This document shows positions 1 through 5,353 of a stretch of DNA of 7,403 nt, one piece after another. This DNA is from Hyphomicrobiales bacterium (lineage in GTDB: Bacteria > Pseudomonadota > Alphaproteobacteria > Rhizobiales > Xanthobacteraceae), in the NCBI GenBank assembly GCA_003164375.1, contig PLTE01000143.1:1-7403 (forward strand), in the 5' to 3' direction. Made by a program: the position numbers and the translations under genes. Positions within the stretch are counted from its first letter, which is position 1. Each line of letters begins with the position of its first letter. The notes beneath the pieces are model-generated. The model was not told the DNA's origin and did not search any database. It worked only from the letters and a program-made list of their open reading frames with translations.

Positions 1-695
1 TATTTCGGATTCTTGAATCCGAGCTTGGTCGGAATGCGGATCTTGATCGGAAAGCCATAGGCGGTCGGCAGGGTCTTGTTATCGAATTTAAGCGTCAATT
101 GTGTTTGCGGATGCAGCGCCGTCGGCATGTCGATGGTGTTCGAATAGCCCTCCGCGCACTGGAACCAGACATATTTGGCTTTTGTGTCGGCGCCGATCAT
201 TTTCAGGAAATCCGACAGTCTGACGCCTTGCCAGGAGCCGATCGCGCTCCAGCCCTCGACGCAGACATGACGCGTGATTTGCGAAACTTCCGGCAGTGCG
301 TTCAGCTCGGGCAACGTCCACGGCTTCTTGTTGTCGACCAGACCGCCGATCTCGAGCTGCCAGGTGTCGCCGTCGATGTCGGGGGCCTCGTCCTCGTTGT
401 AATAGGCGTTGAACGGGAACGGCCGCGTGATCGCGCTTTCCGGATATTCCGGCGCCAGCGTCGTCTCGGAAAACAGCAGCGCCTGGACGCGGTCATTGAA
501 GCGCGAGATGACGCGTAGCGCATTCTCCGAAGTCTGGCCATCGACGATGTCGCAGCCGGTCAGCATCGAAAGCGCGCCGAGGCTTGCGGCGCCGCGCAGG
601 AACAGCCTTCGCGACGGCGCCGACAGAAGTCTTGTCGCGTCCTTGATCAGGAGCTTCGGATCGACGCCTGGCGGATTTTTACGGTTGCGGGACAT
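1..695 (-). CDS. Molybdopterin-dependent oxidoreductase (sulfite oxidase/YedY fold), Tat lipoprotein, 3' end missing
   Basis: The visible part is 231 codons; the C-terminus lies beyond the left edge. Seen: a 28-residue leader, then a twin-arginine motif SRRLFLR (28-34), a hydrophobic stretch, and a lipobox LTGC with Cys48 followed by Asp49. The molybdopterin domain starts near residue 85. CVEGWS (145-150) matches the CVEAWS motif of YedY/MsrP-type enzymes, making Cys145 the likely molybdenum ligand, followed by WQGVRLSDFL (155-164). Inferred: Tat export of the folded cofactor-loaded enzyme, then lipid anchoring on the periplasmic face of the membrane. Its ATG shares one base with the stop of the upstream cytochrome b gene (TGATG), so translation is probably coupled and the cytochrome is the likely redox partner. 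The substrate is not evident: sulfite, a sulfoxide or another oxo-compound are all possible. It is probably not MsrP itself, because the partner is a b561-type cytochrome rather than MsrQ. Confidence 0.9.
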   Translation of the reverse strand, partial: MSRNRKNPPGVDPKLLIKDATRLLSAPSRRLFLRGAASLGALSMLTGCDIVDGQTSENALRVISRFNDRVQALLFSETTLAPEYPESAITRPFPFNAYYNEDEAPDIDGDTWQLEIGGLVDNKKPWTLPELNALPEVSQITRHVCVEGWSAIGSWQGVRLSDFLKMIGADTKAKYVWFQCAEGYSNTIDMPTALHPQTQLTLKFDNKTLPTAYGFPIKIRIPTKLGFKNPK

Positions 696-1348
696 CAGCT
701 TACTCCGGCGGCGCGACCGAAGATCATCGCCCGCAGACTTTTCGGCACGATCAGCGCCAGCGCGATATGGACCGTCAGAAACGCCACGATCGAGGCCATG
801 GCGAAGAAATGCACATAGCGCGCCCTATCGTAGCCGCCGAATACGGCGGTCAGCCATTTGAATTGCACCGGCTTCCAGATCGAGAGGCCGGAAAGGACGA
901 TCACCACGCCAGCGAGCAGCACGCCGAGATAAAGCAATTTCTGCACCGCATTGTACACCGCGAGGTCGTCATGCGAGAGCTTGCCGCGCAGGGCGGCGAT
1001 GAAGTCGCTCGCCACGTCGGTTAAGCGGATCGGCAACAACTTGCGGCGAAAACGTCCGGTCAAAATACCGAGCGCGATATAGACGACACCGTTGATCACC
1101 AGGAGCCACATCGCGGCGAAGTGCCACAGCAGCGCGCCAGCGAGCCAGTCGCCAAGCGCGATCTGTGTTGGAAAATGCAGGAAGTGAAACAGCGGCGAGG
1201 CATCGTAAATCTGCCAGCCCGAGCCGATCATCATGAACATCGCGAGCGCATTGATCCAATGGGTGACGCGGACCCACAGCGGATGAATAAGCGGTCCAGA
1301 CGCTAGCCCGCGCGCAATCGGGGAATGGTTTGCTGCTTCTATCGTCAT
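695..1348 (-). CDS. Four-helix b-type cytochrome (cytochrome b561 / hydrogenase-type cytochrome b domain)
   Basis: A 217-residue integral membrane protein, normal length for the family. Hydrophobic segments lie at about 28-46, 72-97, 136-157 and 178-200. Candidate heme-b histidines are His30 (VTHWINAL), His76 (LLWHF), His180 (YVHFF) and His194 (TVHIAL), the helix 1, 2 and 4 pattern of the Ni/Fe-hydrogenase/formate dehydrogenase cytochrome b group. Known role of the family: moving electrons between the quinone pool and a periplasmic redox subunit. The next gene, overlapping by one base, is a Tat-exported molybdoenzyme, so the two probably form one membrane complex; the direction of electron flow cannot be told from sequence. 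The start at 1348 is the first ATG, but no strong Shine-Dalgarno precedes it, so the first residues are less certain than the core. Confidence 0.9.
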   Translation of the reverse strand: MTIEAANHSPIARGLASGPLIHPLWVRVTHWINALAMFMMIGSGWQIYDASPLFHFLHFPTQIALGDWLAGALLWHFAAMWLLVINGVVYIALGILTGRFRRKLLPIRLTDVASDFIAALRGKLSHDDLAVYNAVQKLLYLGVLLAGVVIVLSGLSIWKPVQFKWLTAVFGGYDRARYVHFFAMASIVAFLTVHIALALIVPKSLRAMIFGRAAGVS

Positions 1349-1420
1349 GGTAATGGTCCGCGGCGGTGCGATGGCGTCGACCTATAGCAAATGCCGGCGG
1401 ACTATCGCTTCACATTCATG

Positions 1421-1454
1421 TCACGCCCAGCGCAGAGCGTTAACGCAAGCGTGA
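1421..1454. repeat. Nested inverted repeat upstream of the cytochrome b gene
   Basis: A perfect 10-bp palindrome, GCGTTAACGC (1437-1446), lies between the inverted arms TCACGC (1421-1426) and GCGTGA (1449-1454). It sits about 90 bases before the cytochrome b start, so it could be an operator for the cytochrome/molybdoenzyme pair, or part of a dispersed repeat together with the stem-loop just to its right. No factor can be named. Confidence 0.3.
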
Positions 1455-1464
1455 CCGGGCAAGG

Positions 1465-1492
1465 TCCCTCTCCCCGCGGACGGGGAGAGGGA
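1465..1492. repeat. Strong 12-bp stem-loop after the fasciclin gene (dispersed palindrome or terminator)
   Basis: Arms TCCCTCTCCCCG (1465-1476) and CGGGGAGAGGGA (1481-1492) are perfect complements around the 4-base loop CGGA. The element begins 16 bases beyond the fasciclin stop codon. On the minus strand no T-run follows the stem, so it is not a textbook intrinsic terminator, though such a stem could still stall polymerase or protect the 3' end of the mRNA. From memory, palindromes of the CCCTCTCCCCG type are common between genes in Bradyrhizobium-like genomes, which favours a dispersed repeat. Confidence 0.5.
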
Positions 1493-1507
1493 GCAACTCG
1501 CTTAGCC

Positions 1508-2083
1508 TCACATCGGCAACAGCACGGTGTCGACGACGTGGATAACACCGTTGGACTGCAAAACGTCCGCGATGGTGACGTCGGCGACATCGCCCCTAAC
1601 GTCGGTCACCGTAAGCTTGCCGGGGCCGGCTTGCTTGACGATGAGATCCTCGCCGGCGACGGTCTTGAGGTGAGCTTCGCCCTCGCCGTCCTTGACCGCC
1701 TTCATCAGGTTCACCGCGGTCATGCGGCCGGGCACGACATGGTAGGTCAACACTTTGGTCAGCGTCGCCTTGTTCTCGGGCTTGAGCAGATTGTCGACGG
1801 TACCGGCCGGCAGCTTGGCGAATGCCGCATTGGTCGGCGCGAATACCGTGAACGGTCCGGGGCCTTCCAGGGTCTGGACCAGGCCGGCGGCCTTCACCGC
1901 GGCGACCAGGGTGGTGTGATCCTTGGAGTTGACGGCGTTCTCGACGATGTTTTTCGAGGGATACATGGCCGCGCCGCCGACCATCACGGTCTTCTCCGAC
2001 ATCTGGGCCGCGAGCGGGGCTGTGGCCATTGCGCCGAACACGAGAACGGCCGCAGTGGCGAATAACGCGAAACGCTTGGACAT
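1508..2083 (-). CDS. Secreted single-domain fasciclin (FAS1/BIgH3) protein
   Basis: 191 residues. The N-terminus MSKRF plus a hydrophobic run to about residue 26 is a Sec signal peptide, with cleavage near LAA-Q (25-27). One FAS1 domain covers about 45-191 with its conserved elements: FTVFAPTNAAF (78-88, H1 region), the YHVVPG motif (114-119) and the closing strand NGVIHVVDTVLLP (178-190). Family knowledge: FAS1 domains mediate adhesion or protein-protein contacts outside the cytoplasm, and small bacterial single-domain forms are common in alphaproteobacteria with no defined role. The start at 2083 is chosen over an in-frame ATG at 2101 because a GGAGA ribosome site lies 6 bases before 2083 and immediately follows that other ATG. 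It is monocistronic and divergent from mch. Target and function are unknown. Confidence 0.93.
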   Translation of the reverse strand: MSKRFALFATAAVLVFGAMATAPLAAQMSEKTVMVGGAAMYPSKNIVENAVNSKDHTTLVAAVKAAGLVQTLEGPGPFTVFAPTNAAFAKLPAGTVDNLLKPENKATLTKVLTYHVVPGRMTAVNLMKAVKDGEGEAHLKTVAGEDLIVKQAGPGKLTVTDVRGDVADVTIADVLQSNGVIHVVDTVLLPM

Positions 2084-2089
2084 TGACAG

Positions 2090-2094
2090 TCTCC
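2090..2094 (-). promoter_or_regulatory. Ribosome binding site deciding the fasciclin start
   Basis: On the minus strand GGAGA lies 6 bases before the ATG at 2083. It directly follows the other in-frame ATG (2101-2099), which has no purine-rich site at a proper distance, so translation should begin at 2083. Confidence 0.65.
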
Positions 2095-2125
2095 ATTGCA
2101 AGTGAGGATTGGCGATTGATAATTA

Positions 2126-2163
2126 CGGCGGCGCTCCACCGCCGGCGGCGCGAATCCTTCGCG
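2126..2163. repeat. Cluster of GC-rich dyads in the fasciclin leader region
   Basis: Two dyads lie side by side. CGGCGG (2126-2131) pairs with CCGCCG (2139-2144), and CGCGAA (2149-2154) pairs perfectly with TTCGCG (2158-2163) across TCC. They lie 43-80 bases upstream of the fasciclin start and could be operators or hairpins in its 5' leader. The low-complexity GC composition makes chance pairing likely for the first one. Confidence 0.3.
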
Positions 2164-2261
2164 TCGTCACACCCAGATACGGATGGTTCGCAAGGTGGTT
2201 TCAGCGTAGTCCTCACGGCTGCGTGAACACTTTCCCGCAGCACAATGGTGGGGTATGGAAA

Positions 2262-2299
2262 GCGCTGACAAATGCCGGGGTTCCGCGCTGATAAAGTGC
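2262..2299 (+). promoter_or_regulatory. Direct repeat overlapping a candidate mch promoter
   Basis: GCGCTGACAAATGC (2262-2275) recurs as GCGCTGATAAAGTGC (2285-2299), with one substitution and one inserted base, at a 23-bp period (about two helical turns). CTGACA in the first copy (2265-2270) could act as a -35 and GATAAA in the second (2290-2295) as a -10, but the 19-bp spacing is long. It may be a promoter, a tandem binding site, or both. Confidence 0.33.
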
Positions 2300-2306
2300 A
2301 TTGTGC

Positions 2307-2312
2307 AAGGTG
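2307..2312 (+). promoter_or_regulatory. Ribosome binding site of mch
   Basis: AAGGTG ends 6 bases before the ATG at 2319. It supports that start over the in-frame GTG at 2337, which lacks a comparable site. Confidence 0.6.
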
Positions 2313-2318
2313 TATTGA

Positions 2319-3386
2319 ATGTCGAAGAACAGTAGTGTGTCGAAAAACAGTCCCGGAAATTTTTTTGAAGATTTCCGCATCGGCCAGGTGATCCGGCATG
2401 CCACGCCGCGCACGGTCACCACCGGCGACGTGGCGCTTTATACCGGTCTGTTCGGCGCGCGCTTCGCGGTGCAATCGTCGGATGCCTTCGCCAAGGCCAT
2501 CGGCTATCCGCGGTCGCCGATCGACGATCTGTTGGTGTTCCACGTCGTATTCGGCAAGACGGTGCCCGACGTCTCGCTCAACGCGGTCGCCAATCTCGGC
2601 TATGCTGGCTGTTACTTCCGCACCCCGGTCTATCCGGGCGATACGCTGTCCGCCCAATCCGAGGTCATCGGACTGAAGGAAAATTCGAGCCGCAAGACCG
2701 GCATCGTCTATGTCCGCACCACTGGCTACAACCAGGACCTAAAGCCGGTGCTTGAATATGTGCGCTGGGTGATGGTCCGCAAACGCGACGAGGCGGCGCC
2801 GGCGCCCGGCGATCACGTGCCGCGCCTGCCGACCGTGCTCGACCCGAAAGTATTGGGCGAAGCCTGTCCGCCGCTCAACGTCGCCGCTTACGACCTCGCG
2901 CTTGCCGGCAGCCCGTATCGGTTCGCCGATTATGCGGTCGGCGAGAAGATCGACCATGTCGACGGCATCACGGTCGAAGAGGCCGAGCACATGACGGCGA
3001 CGCGGCTTTATCAGAACACCGCGCGCATCCATTTCGACCTGTTCGCCGCCAAGCAAGGCCGTTTCGGCCGCCGCCTGATTTACGGCGGCCACGTCATTTC
3101 GCTCGCCCGCGCGCTGTCCTTCAACGGCCTAGCCAACGCCTTCCACGTCGCCGCGATCAATGGCGGCCGGCATGTGGCGCCGCTGTTTGCCGGCGGAACC
3201 ATTTACGCCTGGTCCGAGGTGATCGCGAAATCCGAACTGCCGGGACGCGCCGACGTAGGCGCGTTGCGGCTGCGCACCGTCGCCACCAGCGACAAGCCGT
3301 GCGGCGACTTCCCCGATAAGGCCGGCAACGACTACGACCCCGCCGTGCTGCTCGACCTCGATTATTGGGTGCTGATGCCGCGCTAG
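2319..3386 (+). CDS. mch: Mesaconyl-CoA hydratase (beta-methylmalyl-CoA dehydratase), tandem MaoC-like hot-dog protein
   Basis: 355 residues, close to the roughly 340 of the Rhodobacter enzyme as I recall it. It catalyses reversible hydration of mesaconyl-CoA to beta-methylmalyl-CoA in the cytoplasm, a step of the ethylmalonyl-CoA pathway for acetyl-CoA assimilation (also named meaC). Stretches typical of this family, by memory, are NPGNFFEDF-like SPGNFFEDF (11-19), PIDDLLVFHVVFGKTVPD (67-84), LEYVRWVMVRKRD (145-157), KIDHVDGITVEEAEHM (210-225) and SLARALSFNGLANA (261-274). Two hot-dog halves span about 14-160 and 200-350. The C-terminal half carries N233, H238 and D240 in YQNTARIHFD, matching the His/Asp hydratase motif. 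The N-terminus holds a small duplication (MSKNS, then VSKNS). It converges on the LysR gene; no lyase gene is in view. A related MaoC-type hydratase remains possible, but the overall match is strong. Confidence 0.9.
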   Translation: MSKNSSVSKNSPGNFFEDFRIGQVIRHATPRTVTTGDVALYTGLFGARFAVQSSDAFAKAIGYPRSPIDDLLVFHVVFGKTVPDVSLNAVANLGYAGCYFRTPVYPGDTLSAQSEVIGLKENSSRKTGIVYVRTTGYNQDLKPVLEYVRWVMVRKRDEAAPAPGDHVPRLPTVLDPKVLGEACPPLNVAAYDLALAGSPYRFADYAVGEKIDHVDGITVEEAEHMTATRLYQNTARIHFDLFAAKQGRFGRRLIYGGHVISLARALSFNGLANAFHVAAINGGRHVAPLFAGGTIYAWSEVIAKSELPGRADVGALRLRTVATSDKPCGDFPDKAGNDYDPAVLLDLDYWVLMPR

Positions 3387-3434
3387 GACATGATCCCGAA
3401 TTGTGGCGAACTGTTTTCGGACAGTATCAAGCTC
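3386..3434. repeat. RPE/RIME-like intergenic palindrome between mch and lysR
   Basis: The 49-base stretch begins with GGACATGATCCCGAA and ends with TTCGGACAGTATCAAGCTC, an imperfect palindrome: CCGAA (3396-3400) pairs with TTCGG (3416-3420), and GATC-like ends flank them. By memory it aligns without gaps to a palindrome that is very abundant between genes of Bradyrhizobium and Rhodopseudomonas, though with several changes in the loop and the right arm, so it looks like an old, decayed copy. The last base of the mch stop codon is its first base, and it fills most of the 59-base gap to the convergent lysR stop, so it may act as a two-way transcription end. Confidence 0.6.
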
Positions 3435-3445
3435 AAACAAAGAGA

Positions 3446-4333
3446 CTACGTTTTCGCCCGCAAATGCTCGACGAGCTGGCGTGCATAGGTCGGCAAGTCG
3501 TCGCGGCTCTTCACGCAGATGGTCAAATCGCGCGCCGCCCAGGGGTCCGACAGGGCGACCACCTTGATTGCCATGGTCTTGGCCACTCGGCGCGCGGTCG
3601 TCTCCGGCACGATGCCGATGCCGACCTTGCATTCCACCAGCCGGCACACCGCATCGAAACTTCGCAACTGCACCCGAAGCCGCAACGGACGCCCGATCCG
3701 CGCCGCCTTGGTGGCGAGAAAGCGCTGCAAGGCTGAGGCGCGATCCAACCCGACGAAATCGTGGTCGAGCACCTCTTCGAAGGAAATTTTGGCGCGTTTT
3801 GCCAGCGGGTGATCGCGCCCGACGACCAGCACGAAGCGGTCGCGGCGAAACGGATAGGTCTCAAGCCCGCCGGCATCGACGGTGCCGGCGACAATGCCGA
3901 GGTCGGCGACGCCCTCGGCGATGAGGCCGACGATCTCGTCGCTCAAGCGCTCTTCCAGATCGACGCTGACATTCGGGTGCGCGGCGAGGAACGAGCTCAA
4001 GGCCTCGGGGAGGAATTCGGTCAGCGCGTTGGTGTTCGACAACACTCGGATCTGACCGGCAAACCCGCCGCCATAGGCGCCGAGGTCTTCGTGCAGGCGC
4101 TCCGCCTGGCGCAGGATCGCACGCGCATGCTGCAACAGCGTGCGGCCGGCCTGGGTCGGAGTTACCCCTTGGCGCCCGCGCGTCAACAGCGGAACGCCGA
4201 GCACGTCTTCCATGTTACGGATGCGCGTGGAGGCTGCGGCGAGCGCGAGATGCGCGCGCTCGGCGCCATGGGTGATGGTGCCGGCTTCGACGACGTGGCG
4301 AAACAGACTGAGGTCGGCGAGGTCGAATCGCAT
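3446..4333 (-). CDS. LysR-type transcriptional regulator
   Basis: 295 residues, standard for the family. The N-terminal winged helix-turn-helix spans about 3-62: DLSLFRHVVEAGTITHGAER is followed by the recognition-helix region AAASTRIRNMEDVLGVPLL and TPTQAGRTLL. A linker helix follows (about 63-90), then a periplasmic-binding-protein-like effector domain (about 91-290) with the usual IRVLSN, DLGIVAGT and GIGIVPE elements. It binds DNA as a dimer or tetramer and responds to a small ligand that cannot be deduced here. It is convergent with mch and divergent from sdhCDAB. A site AGGGA lies 7 bases before the ATG, and TATAAT (4359-4354, minus strand) lies inside a 25-bp dyad just upstream, so self-regulation is likely. 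Control of sdh, mch or both is inferred from position only. Confidence 0.93.
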   Translation of the reverse strand: MRFDLADLSLFRHVVEAGTITHGAERAHLALAAASTRIRNMEDVLGVPLLTRGRQGVTPTQAGRTLLQHARAILRQAERLHEDLGAYGGGFAGQIRVLSNTNALTEFLPEALSSFLAAHPNVSVDLEERLSDEIVGLIAEGVADLGIVAGTVDAGGLETYPFRRDRFVLVVGRDHPLAKRAKISFEEVLDHDFVGLDRASALQRFLATKAARIGRPLRLRVQLRSFDAVCRLVECKVGIGIVPETTARRVAKTMAIKVVALSDPWAARDLTICVKSRDDLPTYARQLVEHLRAKT

Positions 4334-4343
4334 GGACTGATCC

Positions 4344-4368
4344 CTGCCTTCGCATTATACGAAGTCAG
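4344..4368. promoter_or_regulatory. Candidate LysR operator 1, overlapping a TATAAT box of lysR
   Basis: A 25-bp inverted repeat centred on 4356 in which 10 of 12 base pairs match. Its core is TTCGCATTATACGAA (4349-4363). The half-sites TTCG and CGAA are separated by 7 bases, and T4350/A4362 give the T-N11-A signature of LysR-family sites. The minus strand of 4354-4359 reads TATAAT, so bound protein would cover a lysR -10 box. The matching -35 is weak, and this box would leave a very short leader. Confidence 0.5.
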
Positions 4369-4391
4369 GATTTAAACATTGCCCATTGCGC

Positions 4392-4404
4392 TTGAATTTT
4401 TCAA
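4392..4404. promoter_or_regulatory. Candidate LysR operator 2
   Basis: TTGAATTTTTCAA is a perfect 5-bp inverted repeat with a 3-base centre and fits T-N11-A (T4392, A4404). Its centre is 42 bp from operator 1, about four helical turns, a spacing that would put both on the same DNA face. Its half-sites differ from the TTCG/CGAA of the other two, so it could be a weaker activation site or a chance AT-rich dyad. Confidence 0.35.
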
Positions 4405-4412
4405 CGCTATTC

Positions 4413-4429
4413 TTTCGCCGACCGCGAAA
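4413..4429. promoter_or_regulatory. Candidate LysR operator 3
   Basis: TTTCGCCGACCGCGAAA has perfect 6-bp arms around CGACC. It contains TTCG-N7-CGAA (4414-4428), the same half-sites and spacing as operator 1, and T4415/A4427 again give T-N11-A. Its centre at 4421 is 65 bp from operator 1. It lies on the sdh side of the gap, upstream of the proposed sdh promoter. Confidence 0.42.
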
Positions 4430-4460
4430 ATGCCCGTGCGGAGTTTTACTGATCTGCGCA

Positions 4461-4490
4461 TTGCTGCATTGCGGCGAGCGCGCGGATTAG
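4461..4490 (+). promoter_or_regulatory. Weak candidate sdh operon promoter
   Basis: TTGCTG (4461-4466) and GATTAG (4485-4490) are 18 bp apart and could be -35 and -10 elements. Transcription would then start near 4497, giving a leader of about 50 bases before the sdhC ATG at 4546, with operator 3 roughly 70-85 bases upstream of the start site. Both hexamers match the consensus only in part, so this is tentative. Confidence 0.25.
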
Positions 4491-4545
4491 ATAGGAACGG
4501 ATGCAAGCTCGGCGCACGCGCGTCGCGTACAGTCGGATAATAACG

Positions 4546-4956
4546 ATGGCCGAAACCAAGGTCCCCGCCGTGCGGCCGCTATCGCCGCATCTGCAAATCT
4601 ACCGCTTGCCGCTGACCATGCTGATGTCGGGCTTCCACCGCATCAGCGGTTTCGGTCTCTATTTCGGCACTCTGCTGCTGGCCTGGTGGCTTCTGGCGGT
4701 CGCATCGGGACCGAACGGCTATGCCAAGTTCCAATGGTTTATCGGCTCGATCATCGGGCAGATTATTTTGCTCGGCTACACCTGGGCGCTCATCCATCAC
4801 ATGCTGGGCGGCATCCGCCATCTGATCTGGGACACCGGTCGAGGTTTCGGCCCGCAGGAGCGCGAGTGGCTCGCGGCGGCCACCATCATCGGATCGCTGG
4901 CGCTGACGCTCATTGTCGCGGTGGTCGGTTACCTCGCCATGGGAGGCTCGCGATGA
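4546..4956 (+). CDS. sdhC: Succinate dehydrogenase cytochrome b556 subunit
   Basis: 136 residues. One of the two membrane anchors of respiratory complex II, helping hold heme b and ubiquinone in the inner membrane. Seen: the family signature RPLSPHLQIYR (10-20), SGFHRISGFGL (28-38) with Ser28 and Arg32 at the quinone-site positions of E. coli SdhC, and HHMLGGIRHLIWD (84-96), where His85 aligns with heme ligand His84 of E. coli. Three membrane helices span about 22-52, 64-90 and 108-131. The start at 4546 is chosen because the protein then begins shortly before the conserved RPLSPHLQ, as in relatives; an in-frame ATG at 4501 would add 15 basic, non-conserved residues. It is the first gene of sdhCDAB, and its TGA overlaps the sdhD ATG (ATGA). 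Confidence 0.94.
   Translation: MAETKVPAVRPLSPHLQIYRLPLTMLMSGFHRISGFGLYFGTLLLAWWLLAVASGPNGYAKFQWFIGSIIGQIILLGYTWALIHHMLGGIRHLIWDTGRGFGPQEREWLAAATIIGSLALTLIVAVVGYLAMGGSR
4941..4946 (+). promoter_or_regulatory. Ribosome binding site of sdhD
   Basis: GGGAGG ends 6 bases before the sdhD ATG at 4953 and lies inside the last codons of sdhC. It fixes the sdhD start at the ATGA overlap and is the strongest ribosome site in the operon. Confidence 0.75.
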
Positions 4957-5351
4957 GCACTGCCACGCCGAAGCATTTTCGCACACCGCTCGCCAAGGTA
5001 CGCGGACGCGGCGCCGCCAGATCGGGAACGGAAGATTTCTGGCTGCAGCGGGTTACCTCGGTCGCCGGCATCCCGCTCACCGTCATGGCAATCGTCATCG
5101 GCATCTTGTTGCTAGGACGCAATCAGGCCGCCGCGGCGCAAATCCTCGGCTCGCCCGCGGTCGCCATCATCATGATCCTTTTCATCATCTCAACGATCGT
5201 CCATATGAAGATCGGCATGCAAGAAATCCTCGTGGATTATGTCCCTGGCGAGTCGGCGAAGCTTACGCTGTTGCTGGCCAACACATTCTTCTGCTGGGCC
5301 GTCGGTCTTGCGTCGGTCTTCGGCATCCTCAAGCTCTCATTTGGATTGTAA
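4953..5351 (+). CDS. sdhD: Succinate dehydrogenase hydrophobic membrane anchor subunit
   Basis: 132 residues, the second membrane anchor of complex II. The N-terminus (1-30) is basic and cytoplasmic, with GTEDFWLQRVTSVA (25-38) leading into helix 1. Three helices lie at about 37-56, 66-88 and 103-128. The hallmark HMKIGMQEILVDYV (84-97) matches the HAWIGMWQVLTDYV region of E. coli SdhD: His84 is the likely second heme-b ligand, and Asp95-Tyr96 correspond to the Asp82-Tyr83 quinone-site pair. The start overlaps the sdhC stop by four bases and has a strong GGGAGG site. The sdhA ATG follows two bases after its stop codon. Confidence 0.95.
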   Translation: MSTATPKHFRTPLAKVRGRGAARSGTEDFWLQRVTSVAGIPLTVMAIVIGILLLGRNQAAAAQILGSPAVAIIMILFIISTIVHMKIGMQEILVDYVPGESAKLTLLLANTFFCWAVGLASVFGILKLSFGL

Positions 5352-5353
5352 GC

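Noticed and set aside
2084..2101. In-frame ATG at 2101 extending the fasciclin protein
   Set aside because: That ATG lies immediately before the GGAGA ribosome site that serves the ATG at 2083, and MSKRF is a typical signal peptide start.
2360..2366. Run of seven T in the mch coding sequence as a slippage or phase-variation site
   Set aside because: It encodes the conserved Phe-Phe of the NFFEDF motif, so it is explained by protein conservation, and the frame is intact.
1596..2657. 353-codon minus-strand open frame across the fasciclin gene, the gap and the mch start
   Set aside because: It is a GC-rich shadow frame overlapping two well-supported genes and its translation is arginine-rich without recognisable motifs.
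4501..4545. In-frame ATG at 4501 extending sdhC by 15 residues
   Set aside because: The extension is arginine-rich and unlike SdhC N-termini, and its purine-rich site is only 3 bases from the ATG. The start at 4546 places MAETK just before the conserved RPLSPHLQ.
4913..5353. Open frame upstream of sdhA, continuous with it back to 4913
   Set aside because: It overlaps sdhD in another frame, and its translation is low-complexity and arginine-rich with no SdhA homology. The ATG at 5354 gives the normal length.
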